The translations under genes were made by a program, and so were the position numbers. From the NCBI RefSeq assembly GCF_031583065.1, contig NZ_CP134053.1, positions 5,993,001 to 6,057,000 of the forward strand: DNA of 64,000 nt, read 5' to 3'. Within the stretch, counting starts at the first letter, position 1. The number at the start of each line of letters is the position of its first letter. The notes under the pieces are model-generated. The model was not told the DNA's origin. It saw only the letters and a list, made by a program, of their open reading frames with translations, and searched no databases. This DNA comes from Streptomyces sp. CGMCC 4.7035. Its GTDB lineage: Bacteria; Actinomycetota; Actinomycetes; Streptomycetales; Streptomycetaceae. Positions 55,856-64,000 of the stretch are shown here, piece by piece.

Positions 55856-55983
55856 GCTCTGAGTCCTCCGCTCTGTGGTGGATCGGCTGACGACTGCCAA
55901 GTGCCCGCGATCCACGAGGTCGTTATGCCCGCTTTCGGCGGTAATGACCATATTTTCTGCTGTGGTCCGACTTCTTGGCGACG

Positions 55984-56703
55984 TTACCCGAGCCTGGCGC
56001 GGACTCCGAGTACCGCGCTGCCGACGCGCACATGTGTCGCCCCGGCGGCCACGGCCTGTTCGAGGTCCGCACTCATTCCTGCCGAGACCATGGTTGCAGC
56101 CGGATGGGCTCGGCGCAGGTCAGTCGACAAATCCATCAACCGCTCGAACGCCGCCTGTTGGCGCCCCGCGTACTCTCCGGTGAGCGGCGCCACGGTCATC
56201 AGTCCGTCCAGCCGCAGCCCCGGAGCGTTCGCGACGAGGTCACCCAACTCTTCGATTCCCTCGGGTGCCACACCACCGCGCTCCCCTCGCCCGCTCGCGC
56301 CCGCGTCGAGCGCGACCTGGAGGAGACAGCCCACCTCGCGCCCGGCCCGCACGGCCTCCTTCGACAGTGACGTCACGAGCCTGGAACGATCGACGGACTG
56401 CACGACACCCGCATAACCGACCACGGATCGCACCTTGTTGGTCTGCAACTGACCGACAAAATGCCACGTAAGCGGCAGATCCGAGCATGCGGCCGCCTTG
56501 GGCGCCGCGTCCTGGTCGCGGTTCTCGGCGACATGACGCACACCGAGTTCCGACAGAATCCGCACATCGTCGGCGGGATAGGTCTTGGTGACCACGATCA
56601 GGGTCACCTCCTCCCGCTTGCGCCCGGCGGCCCGGCACGCGGCCGCGATGCGTTCCTCCACCTTCGCCAGGTTCGCGGCGAGTTGAGACTTACGGTCCGT
56701 CAT
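55984..56703 (-). CDS. YggS/PROSC family PLP-binding protein
   Basis: A 239-residue protein, ATG 56703. The PLP lysine is in [25 protein letters not shown] and [13 protein letters not shown] with the phosphate-binding STDLR-like region are family features. These proteins handle free PLP and influence amino-acid balance rather than catalyse a known reaction. The gene sits between pgeF and sepF, 6 bases after pgeF. Confidence 0.94.
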   Translation of the reverse strand: MTDRKSQLAANLAKVEERIAAACRAAGRKREEVTLIVVTKTYPADDVRILSELGVRHVAENRDQDAAPKAAACSDLPLTWHFVGQLQTNKVRSVVGYAGVVQSVDRSRLVTSLSKEAVRAGREVGCLLQVALDAGASGRGERGGVAPEGIEELGDLVANAPGLRLDGLMTVAPLTGEYAGRQQAAFERLMDLSTDLRRAHPAATMVSAGMSADLEQAVAAGATHVRVGSAVLGVRARLG

Positions 56704-56709
56704 GCCCCA

Positions 56710-57438
56710 TCAGTCCAGCCAGACATAGCCCGCGAGCCGACCGGTGGCGCGGTCGCGGCGGTACGAGAAGTGGTCTTCCGACTCGAGCGTGCACACCGGC
56801 GACTGCGCCCGGTCGCACACCCCGAGCCGTTCGAGCTGCGCGTGCACGCCGGCGGTCACATCGACCGCGGGAGTGCCCCAGCTCGTCTCGGCGTGCGCCG
56901 CCGGTTCGACGGCGGACACCTCGGTGCGCATCACCTCCGGCACCTCGTAGCACCGGCCACAGACGGCGGGTCCCGTGCGGGCGACGATCCGGGACGGCTC
57001 GGCGCCCAGTTCCATCATCGCGCGTACTGCGGCGGGGACGACTCCGGCGACCATGCCGGGCCGGCCCGCGTGAGCGGCGGCCACGATCCCGGCGACGGGG
57101 TCGGCGAGCAGGACGGGCGTGCAGTCGGCGGTGAGCACGGCGAGGGCGAGGCCGCGCCTGGCGGTGACGATCGCGTCCACCTCGGGCACGGTCCTGGCGC
57201 CCCATGGTTCGTCGACCACGGCCACGTCCCGCCCGTGCACCTGGTTCATCCAGACCACCCGGGCCGGGTCGAGCCCCAGCGACTTCGCGGCCAGTTCCCG
57301 GTTGGTGCGTACGGCGTCGGGGTCGTCACCGACCGCTCCGCCGAGGTTGAGCTCCTCGTACGGAGCGGCGCTCACCCCGCCCCACCGGTCGGTGAAGGCG
57401 AAGTGCGCGCCGCTCACGGTGTCGCGCTGTCCTATCAC
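56710..57438 (-). CDS. pgeF: Peptidoglycan editing factor / polyphenol oxidase family (YlmD-like)
   Basis: A 242-residue protein. GTG 57438 overlaps the ftsZ stop (GTGA). Metal-binding motifs of the family are MNQVHGRDV (His), [10 protein letters not shown] (Cys) and AAHAGRPGM (His). YfiH/PgeF removes wrongly inserted residues from muropeptides; laccase-like or purine nucleoside activities are also reported for the family. The link to ftsZ is conserved in Gram-positives. Confidence 0.92.
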   Translation of the reverse strand: MIGQRDTVSGAHFAFTDRWGGVSAAPYEELNLGGAVGDDPDAVRTNRELAAKSLGLDPARVVWMNQVHGRDVAVVDEPWGARTVPEVDAIVTARRGLALAVLTADCTPVLLADPVAGIVAAAHAGRPGMVAGVVPAAVRAMMELGAEPSRIVARTGPAVCGRCYEVPEVMRTEVSAVEPAAHAETSWGTPAVDVTAGVHAQLERLGVCDRAQSPVCTLESEDHFSYRRDRATGRLAGYVWLD

Positions 57439-58625
57439 TTGAGGAAGTCCGGGACGTCCAGTTCCTCGGCCGCGCTGTCCGAGTAGGTCCGCGACGGCGG
57501 GACCACCGGCGGGGCGACCGGGAGGTCGGCCACCGGCTCCGGGGCGGGCTCCGGCGCCTCCTTCGGCGTGACGCTGCCGAGCGAGCCGAAGGTCGGGCGG
57601 CTCTCCGCGGGGCGAACCGGCTCCTCGCGCTGCTTGGCCACGGACGAACCGAGGATGGTGTCCCGCTTGGCCGGCGGCTGTCCACCGTCGAAGCCTGCGG
57701 CGATCACGGTGACCCGCACCTCGTCGCCGAGGGCGTCGTCGATGACCGCACCGAAGATGATGTTGGCCTCGGGGTGCGCGGCCTCGCTCACCAGCTGGGC
57801 GGCCTCGTTGATCTCGAACAGGCCGAGGTCGGAGCCGCCGGAGATGGACAGGAGCACGCCGCGGGCACCGTCGATGGAGGCCTCCAGGAGCGGCGAGGAG
57901 ATCGCCATCTCGGCGGCGGCCACCGCGCGGTCGTCGCCGCGGGCCGAGCCGATGCCCATGAGGGCCGAACCGGCCTCGGACATGACCGACTTGACGTCGG
58001 CGAAATCGAGGTTGATCAGGCCGGGGGTGGTGATGAGGTCGGTGATGCCCTGAACACCCGAGAGCAGGACCTGGTCCGCCGACTTGAAGGCGTCGAGGAC
58101 GGAGACCTGGCGGTCCGAGATCGACAGCAGCCGGTCGTTCGGGATGACGATGAGGGTGTCGACCTCCTCGCGGAGCTCGGCGATGCCGTCCTCGGCCTGG
58201 TTCGCGCGACGCCGTCCCTCGAAGGTGAACGGGCGCGTCACCACGCCGATCGTGAGGGCGCCCAGCGAGCGGGCGATGTTGGCCACGACGGGCGCGCCGC
58301 CGGTGCCGGTGCCGCCGCCTTCACCGGCCGTCACGAAGACCATGTCGGCCCCCTTGAGGACCTCCTCGATCTCCTCGCGGTGGTCCTCGGCGGCCTTGCG
58401 GCCGACGGCCGGGTTGGCTCCGGCGCCTAGTCCACGGGTGAGTTCACGGCCGACGTCGAGCTTGACGTCGGCGTCGCTCATCAACAGCGCTTGCGCGTCG
58501 GTGTTGATGGCGATGAACTCGACGCCCTTGAGACCGACCTCGATCATCCGGTTGATGGCATTGACACCACCGCCGCCGACACCGATGACCTTGATGACTG
58601 CGAGGTAGTTCTGCGGTGCTGCCAC
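57435..58625 (-). CDS. ftsZ: Cell division GTPase FtsZ
   Basis: FtsZ forms the septal ring. It is 396 residues, ATG 58625. The GTP-binding site has [13 protein letters not shown] near residue 16-28 and the tubulin signature [10 protein letters not shown] near 104-113; the synergy loop [11 protein letters not shown] is intact. The linker is Pro-rich, and the last seven residues DVPDFLK are the conserved C-terminal peptide that binds SepF and other partners. The 279-base region upstream probably contains its known multiple promoters. Confidence 0.98.
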   Translation of the reverse strand: MAAPQNYLAVIKVIGVGGGGVNAINRMIEVGLKGVEFIAINTDAQALLMSDADVKLDVGRELTRGLGAGANPAVGRKAAEDHREEIEEVLKGADMVFVTAGEGGGTGTGGAPVVANIARSLGALTIGVVTRPFTFEGRRRANQAEDGIAELREEVDTLIVIPNDRLLSISDRQVSVLDAFKSADQVLLSGVQGITDLITTPGLINLDFADVKSVMSEAGSALMGIGSARGDDRAVAAAEMAISSPLLEASIDGARGVLLSISGGSDLGLFEINEAAQLVSEAAHPEANIIFGAVIDDALGDEVRVTVIAAGFDGGQPPAKRDTILGSSVAKQREEPVRPAESRPTFGSLGSVTPKEAPEPAPEPVADLPVAPPVVPPSRTYSDSAAEELDVPDFLK

Positions 58626-58904
58626 GTCGAAGGCCTCTCGCCTCGAATTACGTTGCCGTCGTCTCGCGGATGCCCCGCGGGCCGACGGCAGATGCCGAAT
58701 GGGACGGTCCGAACGCCGACCCGAACCCTAACCCTGAAGTTTAGGGTTACCAGTGTGTCTGTTCCTTGGACTCTTCCGAACAGGACACTAAGTCGACAAG
58801 TGGCGCCCGTTCAACGAACACGCCGAACCTCCCGTTTTTCTTTTCACCCTATGTGATCAGCCGTAGCGCTGCCCAACCAGGGTGCTGGCCTGCGCGGATG
58901 TGCG
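58626..58904 (-). promoter_or_regulatory. ftsZ upstream region with a hairpin
   Basis: 279 bases between ftsQ and ftsZ with no gene. AACCCTAA (58724-58731) and TTAGGGTT (58741-58748) form an 8-bp inverted repeat. In S. coelicolor ftsZ has several promoters in this gap, including a sporulation one; I did not locate them here with confidence. Confidence 0.55.
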
Positions 58905-59690
58905 TCAACTCCCCGCTGACGCGGGGGCGCTGGGAACACTCACGTCGAAGTGCCGGGCGCCGGGCGCGGCTTTCATCAGCGCGGTCAGCGTGACCGCCTT
59001 CGCACGGCCCTTCTCGCTACTGCCCCACACCACGGTCCGACCGCCGCTCAGCTCCAGCGAGATGGAGTCGTACGAACGGACCTTGACGGTCCGGGTGTCA
59101 CGCGCGACGGCGGCCGGAATGTCCTGGGCCACCTGCACCGCCTCGCGGACCAGCCGGCCGGTGCCGAAGCGGCGCATACCGGCCGACCGGGACACCGTCA
59201 ATTCCAGCGCGGGAACGCCCTTCGGAGGGTGCGGGACCGTGGCGAACCGCACGCCCTCGTCGTCCACTTCGACGAACTTTCCACCTATTCCGACAATCAG
59301 GACAGGGGTACGTTCGGTCACCTTCAGCCCGATTCCATGAGGCCAGGAACGAACGACGTCAACCGAGTCAATTCGGGGCAATTTCCGGCGCAATCGCGCC
59401 GCCATCGCATCGGTGTCGACGGAAATCAGAGGTGATCCGAGCGGTACGTCGGCCGCCTCGCGCACCTGCGCCTCGGTCAGGACACGCGTCCCGGACACGG
59501 ACACATGGTCCACACGCAGCCACGAGGAGCCGTACAGCAGCCAGATGGAGCCGCCGCCCGCCAACACCACTGCCAGCGAAAGGATGATGAGCACACGAAG
59601 GCGCCTGAGGCGCCCGAGGCGGGGCGGCCGGGGCGGGCCGGACTTGAGCTGCTGCCTTTCGCCGCGCTCGGCGGTCGTCGGTCCGGCCAC
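58905..59690 (-). CDS. ftsQ: Cell division protein FtsQ/DivIB
   Basis: FtsQ bridges cytosolic and outer divisome parts. It is 261 residues, GTG 59690 with AGGAGGG upstream. A basic N-terminal tail (about 1-28), one transmembrane segment (about 31-50, VLIILSLAVVLAGGGSIWL), a POTRA domain (VDHVSVSGTRVLTEAQVRE) and the FtsQ beta domain (GIGLKVTERTPVLIV) are visible. It lies between murG and ftsZ as expected. Confidence 0.94.
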   Translation of the reverse strand: MAGPTTAERGERQQLKSGPPRPPRLGRLRRLRVLIILSLAVVLAGGGSIWLLYGSSWLRVDHVSVSGTRVLTEAQVREAADVPLGSPLISVDTDAMAARLRRKLPRIDSVDVVRSWPHGIGLKVTERTPVLIVGIGGKFVEVDDEGVRFATVPHPPKGVPALELTVSRSAGMRRFGTGRLVREAVQVAQDIPAAVARDTRTVKVRSYDSISLELSGGRTVVWGSSEKGRAKAVTLTALMKAAPGARHFDVSVPSAPASAGS

Positions 59691-59858
59691 GCGCCCTCCT
59701 TTTCGTCTGGCTCGTTCACCTCCGGGGCGCCTGAGCCGGTGCCGAGAGCACGACCGTGCTCAGCGCTTCGCGCCTCCGCGCTCCCCCAAGCTCTTCGAGC
59801 AGGGGACCCCCACGCACCCTCGACACCGGCGCGCCCCTTCGGCTCACTCGCCGATGCG
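59691..59858. other. Gap between murG and ftsQ with dispersed repeat
   Basis: 168 bases without a gene. It includes the inverted copy of the 19-mer repeat (59781-59799) followed by AGGGGACCCCC, which can form a short hairpin. Confidence 0.6.
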
Positions 59859-60953
59859 TTACTGGTGGTGACGCGAGGCGATCGCCTCGTACACCATGCC
59901 GACGAGCAGGTCGTCGGCGTCCCTGCGGCCGAACTCACCGGCGGCGCGGGACATCTCGTACAGCCGGTGCGGATCGGCGAGCACGGGCAGGACGTTCTGC
60001 TGCACCCACTCGGGCGTGAGTTCCGCGTCGTCGACGAGCAGGCCACCGCCGGCCTTGACCACCGGCTGGGCGTTCAGCCGCTGTTCGCCGTTGCCGATGG
60101 GCAGCGGGACATAGGCGGCCGGTAGTCCGACGGCGGAGAGTTCGGCGACGGTCATCGCGCCCGCGCGGCAGAGCATCATGTCGGCCGCGGCGTACGCGAG
60201 GTCCATCCGGTCCAGGTAACTTACCGGAATGTACGGGGGCATTCCCGGCATCTGGTGCACCTGCGGCAGTTCGTTCTTCGGGCCGACCGCGTGCAGGATC
60301 TGGATCCCGGCCTGCTGGAGCCAGGGCGCGACCTGCTGGACCACCTCGTTGAGGCGGCGGGCACCCTGCGAGCCACCGGAGACGAGCAGCGTGGGCAGGT
60401 TCGGGTCGAGGCCGAACCGGGCGCGGGCCTCGGGGCGGGCGGCGGCGCGGTCCAGGGTGGCGATGGAGCGGCGCAGCGGGATGCCGATGTAGCGGGCGCC
60501 TCGGAGCTTGCTGTCCGGCGTGGAGACGGCGACCTGGGCGGCGTACCGGGAGCCGATCTTGTTGGCGAGGCCGGGGCGGGCGTTGGCCTCGTGGATCACG
60601 ATCGGCACGCCGAGGCGCTTGGCGGCCAGGTAGCCGGGCAGGGCGACATAGCCGCCGAAGCCGACCACGGCGTCCGCCTTGGTGCGCTCAAGAATCTGCT
60701 CGGCGGCCTTGATCGTGCCGCGCAGCCGGCCCGGGACGGTGATCAGCTCGGGGGTGGGCTTGCGTGGCAGCGGCACGGCCGGGATCAGCGCGAGCTCGTA
60801 GCCGCGCTCCGGAACGAGCTTGGTCTCCAGGCCGCGCTCCGTGCCCAGGGCTGTGATCCCCACGGTCGGATCCTGCCTGCGCAGGGCGTCCGCGAGGGCG
60901 AGCGCGGGCTCGATGTGGCCGGCGGTCCCTCCACCGGCGAGTACGACATGCAC
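59859..60953 (-). CDS. murG: UDP-GlcNAc:lipid I N-acetylglucosaminyltransferase
   Basis: MurG adds GlcNAc to lipid I on the inner membrane face, giving lipid II. It is 364 residues, ATG 60953, with GGAGAG before it. GT-B motifs are AGGGTAGHIEPALA, GFGGYVALPG, VSGGSQGARRLNE and the UDP-binding LCRAGAMTVAELSAVGLPA. It starts 6 bases after the ftsW stop. Confidence 0.97.
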   Translation of the reverse strand: MHVVLAGGGTAGHIEPALALADALRRQDPTVGITALGTERGLETKLVPERGYELALIPAVPLPRKPTPELITVPGRLRGTIKAAEQILERTKADAVVGFGGYVALPGYLAAKRLGVPIVIHEANARPGLANKIGSRYAAQVAVSTPDSKLRGARYIGIPLRRSIATLDRAAARPEARARFGLDPNLPTLLVSGGSQGARRLNEVVQQVAPWLQQAGIQILHAVGPKNELPQVHQMPGMPPYIPVSYLDRMDLAYAAADMMLCRAGAMTVAELSAVGLPAAYVPLPIGNGEQRLNAQPVVKAGGGLLVDDAELTPEWVQQNVLPVLADPHRLYEMSRAAGEFGRRDADDLLVGMVYEAIASRHHQ

Positions 60954-60959
60954 CGAAAT

Positions 60960-62309
60960 TCACCGCTCTCCGGACGAACGCGCCGCCGAGGCACGCCGTC
61001 GCATCGTGTTCCATCTCCGAGGCCCCCGGTCAGACACAGAGCCTCCCGCACGCTTTCTACCAAAGCGGGGTTGCCGCATCGCAAGCGCCGCCCGCGCAGC
61101 GGGCTCGTCGCGCGCGAAGGCGATCAGCAACCCGATGGCGAACATGGTCGGCAGCAGGGCGGATCCTCCGTAGGAGAACAGCGGGAGAGGGACGCCGGCG
61201 ATCGGCAGCAGACCGAGCACCGCACCGATGTTGATCACCGCCTGAGCGATGATCCAGGTGGTCACGCCTCCCGCGGCATACCTTACGAAGGGGTCCTCCG
61301 TGCGTCCGGCCACGCGGATACCCGCATAGCCTAGAGCCGCGAAGAGGGCGAGTACCGACAGCGTCCCCGCCAGGCCCAGTTCCTCACCGGTGACGGCGAA
61401 GATGAAGTCGGTGTGCGCTTCGGGTAGTTGGCCCCATTTCTCCACACTGGCGCCCAGTCCGGAACCGAAGATTCCGCCGGACGCCAGGGCGTAGATTCCG
61501 TGCACGGCCTGCCAGCACTGGTCGTTCGGTCCCGGGTCACTGGCGCCGATGCAGGCGAGGCGGGCCATGCGGTTCGGGCTGGTCTTGATCAGGACCACGG
61601 CGATCGCCGCGGCGATGGACAGCACCCCGACGAACATCCGGGTCGGCGCCCCGGCCAGCCAGAGCAGCCCGAACAGGATCGCGGTCAGGATGATCGCCGT
61701 GCCCATGTCGCCGCCCAGCATGATCAGCCCGAGCAGCAGGAACGCCACCGGGACGAGCGGCACCAGCATGTGCTTCCACTGCGTGAGCAGCCGCTTGTCC
61801 TGTTTGCGGGCGATCAGGTCGGCGCCCCACAGCACGAGCGCGAGCTTGCCGAACTCGCTCGGCTGGATCTGGAAGGAGCCGCCGAGCGAGATCCAGTTCT
61901 GGTTGCCGTTGACCGCCATCCCTATCCCCGGCACCTGCACCAGGACCATCAGGAAGACGGCACCCGCCAGGATCGGATACGCCAGAGCCCGGTGCAGCTT
62001 CACGGGCATCCGCGAGGCGACGAGCAGCAGCAGGGCCCCGATCGAGGCCGCGAGGAACTGCTTCCGGAAGAAGAACGACCCGGGCAGCGACATCTGCAGC
62101 GCGGTGACCTGCGAGGCCGAGTAGACCATCACAAGACCCAGCACGGTGATCAGCAGACTGCCGCCGAGGATCAGGTAGTAGGCGGTGAGAGGCCGGTCCC
62201 AGGCCCGCCGGGCACGCGTGTGGAGCCGGGTGAAGGGGTTGTCGCGTGGGGGGCGGCGGGGCCCGGAGCGCTTCTTGGGAGCGCGCTGCACGGTACGGCT
62301 ACCAGGCAT
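60960..62309 (-). CDS. ftsW: FtsW, septal peptidoglycan glycosyltransferase (SEDS)
   Basis: FtsW polymerises lipid II at the septum with its partner PBP. ATG 62309 has GGGGTGA 7 bases upstream; GTG 62315 is less likely. It is 449 residues with about ten transmembrane segments. SEDS motifs are GNQNWISLGGSFQIQPSE then FGKLAL, GGDMGTAIIL, and FSYGGSALLPTMFAIG. The catalytic-type Asp is in the loop near HTDFIFAVTGEELG. A hydrophilic tail ends the protein. Confidence 0.96.
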   Translation of the reverse strand: MPGSRTVQRAPKKRSGPRRPPRDNPFTRLHTRARRAWDRPLTAYYLILGGSLLITVLGLVMVYSASQVTALQMSLPGSFFFRKQFLAASIGALLLLVASRMPVKLHRALAYPILAGAVFLMVLVQVPGIGMAVNGNQNWISLGGSFQIQPSEFGKLALVLWGADLIARKQDKRLLTQWKHMLVPLVPVAFLLLGLIMLGGDMGTAIILTAILFGLLWLAGAPTRMFVGVLSIAAAIAVVLIKTSPNRMARLACIGASDPGPNDQCWQAVHGIYALASGGIFGSGLGASVEKWGQLPEAHTDFIFAVTGEELGLAGTLSVLALFAALGYAGIRVAGRTEDPFVRYAAGGVTTWIIAQAVINIGAVLGLLPIAGVPLPLFSYGGSALLPTMFAIGLLIAFARDEPAARAALAMRQPRFGRKRAGGSVSDRGPRRWNTMRRRASAARSSGER

Positions 62310-62315
62310 CGGCAC

Positions 62316-62506
62316 TCACCCCGCCACGCCGTGGGAGATCGTCCCGCTGGGGGTCCCCCAGGCCGTTTTGGGCACTGGGGGAGGGACGGTCCCGCACCGC
62401 ACAGGGCCACCGGCGGACAGCTGCCCGCGAAGCACCGACCATGATGGCGTCGTCACGCGTCCCTCCCAGAGGTCCCGGGCGTGCCCGGACCGACCGGAAC
62501 CCGCCG
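62316..62506. other. Gap between murD and ftsW with repeat-like sequence
   Basis: 191 bases. GGGGGTCCCCC and CACTGGGGGAGG (about 62348-62384) resemble the streptomycete repeat seen elsewhere in the window. No gene. Confidence 0.5.
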
Positions 62507-63916
62507 TCAGGCGCCTGCGGCGAGTTCACGAACAGCTTCCGCGAACGCGTCCCCGCGCTTGTTGTAGTTCGCGAACATGTCCATGGAGGCGCAGGCCGGC
62601 GCCAGCAACACCGTGTCGCCCGCGCGAGCGAGCCCCCGCGCCTCCCGTACAGCCGCACGCATCGCCCCAGTGTCGGTCCGTTCGAGGTCGACGACGGGTA
62701 CTTCCGGCGCGTGTCGCACGAGGGCTTCACGGATCAGCGCACGATCCGCGCCGATGAGCACGACACCTCGAAGCCGCTTGGCCGACTTGGCGACCAGCTC
62801 GTCGAAGGTCGCGCCCTTGGCAAGCCCGCCCGCGATCCACACGATCGACTCGTAGGCCGCCAACGAGGCTTCCGCGGCATGCGTGTTGGTGGCCTTGGAG
62901 TCGTCGACGTACGCGACGCCGTCGATGTCCGCCACGTGCGCGATGCGGTGGGCGTCCGGTGTGAAGGCCCGCAGCCCGTCCCGTACGGCCGTCGGGGACA
63001 CCCCGAAGGCGCGCGCGAGGGCCGCCGCGGCAAGGGCGTTGGCGATGTTGTGCGGGGCGGGCGGGTTGACGTCCGAGACCTCGGCGAGTTCCTGCGCGTT
63101 CTTCTGCCGGTTCTCGACGAAGGCCCGGTCGACCAGGATGCCGTCCACGACGCCGAGTTGGGAGGGCCCCGGCGTGCCCAGCGTGAAGCCGATGGCCCGG
63201 CAGCCCTCCTCCACGTCCGCCTCGCGCACCAGGTCCTCGGTGGCCTTGTCGGCGACGTTGTAGACGCAGGCGACCCGATTGCCCTCGTAGACACGGCCCT
63301 TGTCGGCGGCGTACGCCTCCATGGAGCCGTGCCAGTCGAGGTGGTCGGGCGCGAGGTTGAGCACGACGGCGGAGTGGGCACGCAGCGAGGGCGCCCAGTG
63401 GAGCTGGTAGCTCGACAACTCCACCGCGAGGACGTCGTACTGCTCCTCGCCGAGTACGACGTCGAGCAGCGAGACCCCGATGTTGCCGACGGCGGCCGTG
63501 CGCAGGCCCGCCGCCTTCAGGATCGAGGCGAGCATCTGCACGGTCGTGGTCTTGCCGTTGGTGCCCGTGACCGCGAGCCAGGGCGCCGCGTCGGGGCCGC
63601 GCAGCCGCCAGGCCAGTTCGACGTCGCCCCAGACCGGGACGCCCGCCTCGGCCGCGGCGGCGAACAGTGGCTTGTCCGGCTTCCAGCCGGGTGCGGTGAC
63701 GATCAGCTCGGTGCCCTCGGGCAGGGTGGCGCCGTCACCGAGGCGCACGGTGATACCGAGCGCCTCCAGCTCGGCGGCCTGCGCCCGGGCCCGCTCGTCG
63801 TCGCCGTCGTTGACGACCGTGACGAGCGCACCGAGCCCGTGCAGCACCTTGGCCGCCGGGATGCCGGAGACTCCGAGCCCGGCGACGGTGACGTGCTTCC
63901 CCTGCCACTCGGTCAC
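62507..63916 (-). CDS. murD: UDP-N-acetylmuramoylalanine-D-glutamate ligase
   Basis: MurD adds D-glutamate to UDP-MurNAc-L-Ala using ATP. It is 469 residues. GTG 63916 overlaps the mraY stop (GTGA). Mur ligase motifs are TVAGLGVSGIPAAKVL, the P-loop GTNGKTTTVQM, NLAPDHLDWHGSMEAY and DSKATNTHA. Length is normal. Confidence 0.97.
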   Translation of the reverse strand: MTEWQGKHVTVAGLGVSGIPAAKVLHGLGALVTVVNDGDDERARAQAAELEALGITVRLGDGATLPEGTELIVTAPGWKPDKPLFAAAAEAGVPVWGDVELAWRLRGPDAAPWLAVTGTNGKTTTVQMLASILKAAGLRTAAVGNIGVSLLDVVLGEEQYDVLAVELSSYQLHWAPSLRAHSAVVLNLAPDHLDWHGSMEAYAADKGRVYEGNRVACVYNVADKATEDLVREADVEEGCRAIGFTLGTPGPSQLGVVDGILVDRAFVENRQKNAQELAEVSDVNPPAPHNIANALAAAALARAFGVSPTAVRDGLRAFTPDAHRIAHVADIDGVAYVDDSKATNTHAAEASLAAYESIVWIAGGLAKGATFDELVAKSAKRLRGVVLIGADRALIREALVRHAPEVPVVDLERTDTGAMRAAVREARGLARAGDTVLLAPACASMDMFANYNKRGDAFAEAVRELAAGA

Positions 63917-64000
63917 TTACTGGCCGCCCATCCCGCGTAGAAGATGCCGAGTCCGACGACCACACAGATGCCCTGGATGATCCAGAAACGGACCACCACG
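63913..64000 (-). CDS. mraY: Phospho-MurNAc-pentapeptide transferase (C-terminus only)
   Basis: Only the last 28 codons are inside the window, reading VVVRFWIIQGICVVVG and ending FYAGWAASK before TGA at 63913-63915. This is the last transmembrane segment of MraY, which makes lipid I. The stop overlaps the murD start. The rest lies beyond base 64000. Confidence 0.85.
   Translation of the reverse strand, partial: VVVRFWIIQGICVVVGLGIFYAGWAASK

Overview
The window looks like Streptomyces chromosome. GC is very high with GC-rich third positions, GTG starts are frequent, many stop/start codons overlap as ATGA or GTGA, and the order trp/his - dnaE - lspA - ileS - divIVA/ftsZ/mur is the one known from streptomycetes. 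No tRNA, rRNA, CRISPR array, transposase or integrase was seen. The content is core genome, with small accessory insertions and dispersed repeats.

Layout. (1) 2-5740, plus strand: a tightly coupled run of three ADP-ribosylglycohydrolase-family genes (the first cut by the window edge), a CaiB/BaiF CoA-transferase and a CitE-like lyase. It looks like an uncharacterised catabolic operon. (2) 5831-22880, almost all minus strand. Read in transcription order it is hisD-hisC-hisB-small membrane ORF-hisH-priA-ridA-hisF, a small antitoxin/toxin pair sitting against a 5'-truncated MFS gene, then hisI-trpE-two or three membrane proteins-trpC-trpM-trpB-trpA-DsbA-like-lgt. trpD, trpF and trpG are not here; the HisA homologue is the actinobacterial PriA type that also does the TrpF step. 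(3) 23347-32139: mixed genes, namely a beta-solenoid membrane protein, a TPR-like protein, a Lon-substrate-binding-domain protein, YbaK, a 24-residue bL37-like ribosomal protein missed by ordinary ORF cut-offs, an ABC exporter and a NYN-domain protein. (4) 32268-47345: dnaE, DUF2252, a second DsbA-like protein, a Tat-exported PhoD phosphatase, a dienelactone hydrolase, MscS, an SDR, a Na+/H+ antiporter, a GNAT, an RluD-type pseudouridine synthase and lspA. (5) 47427-53343: a DksA/TraR zinc-finger protein with a roughly 570-residue Ala/Lys-rich histone-H1-like arm, then ileS behind a clear translational T-box riboswitch. (6) 53564-64000, minus strand: the division and cell-wall cluster mraY-murD-ftsW-murG-ftsQ-ftsZ-pgeF-yggS-sepF-yggT-divIVA.

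How the parts work together. The his and trp genes share this segment and are linked biochemically by PriA, and by PRPP-dependent early steps encoded elsewhere. Lgt and LspA are the first two enzymes of lipoprotein maturation. The last block supplies peptidoglycan precursors (MraY, MurD, MurG, FtsW), the Z-ring (FtsZ, SepF, FtsQ) and polar growth (DivIVA).

The most unusual items are the degenerate Fic/Doc-type toxin next to a beheaded MFS gene, the ADP-ribosylglycohydrolase/CoA-transferase/lyase operon with repeat DNA built into one of its reading frames, the H1-like DksA fusion, the overlooked 54-residue membrane ORF inside the his operon, and an 8-bp tandem repeat that contains the trpE stop codon.
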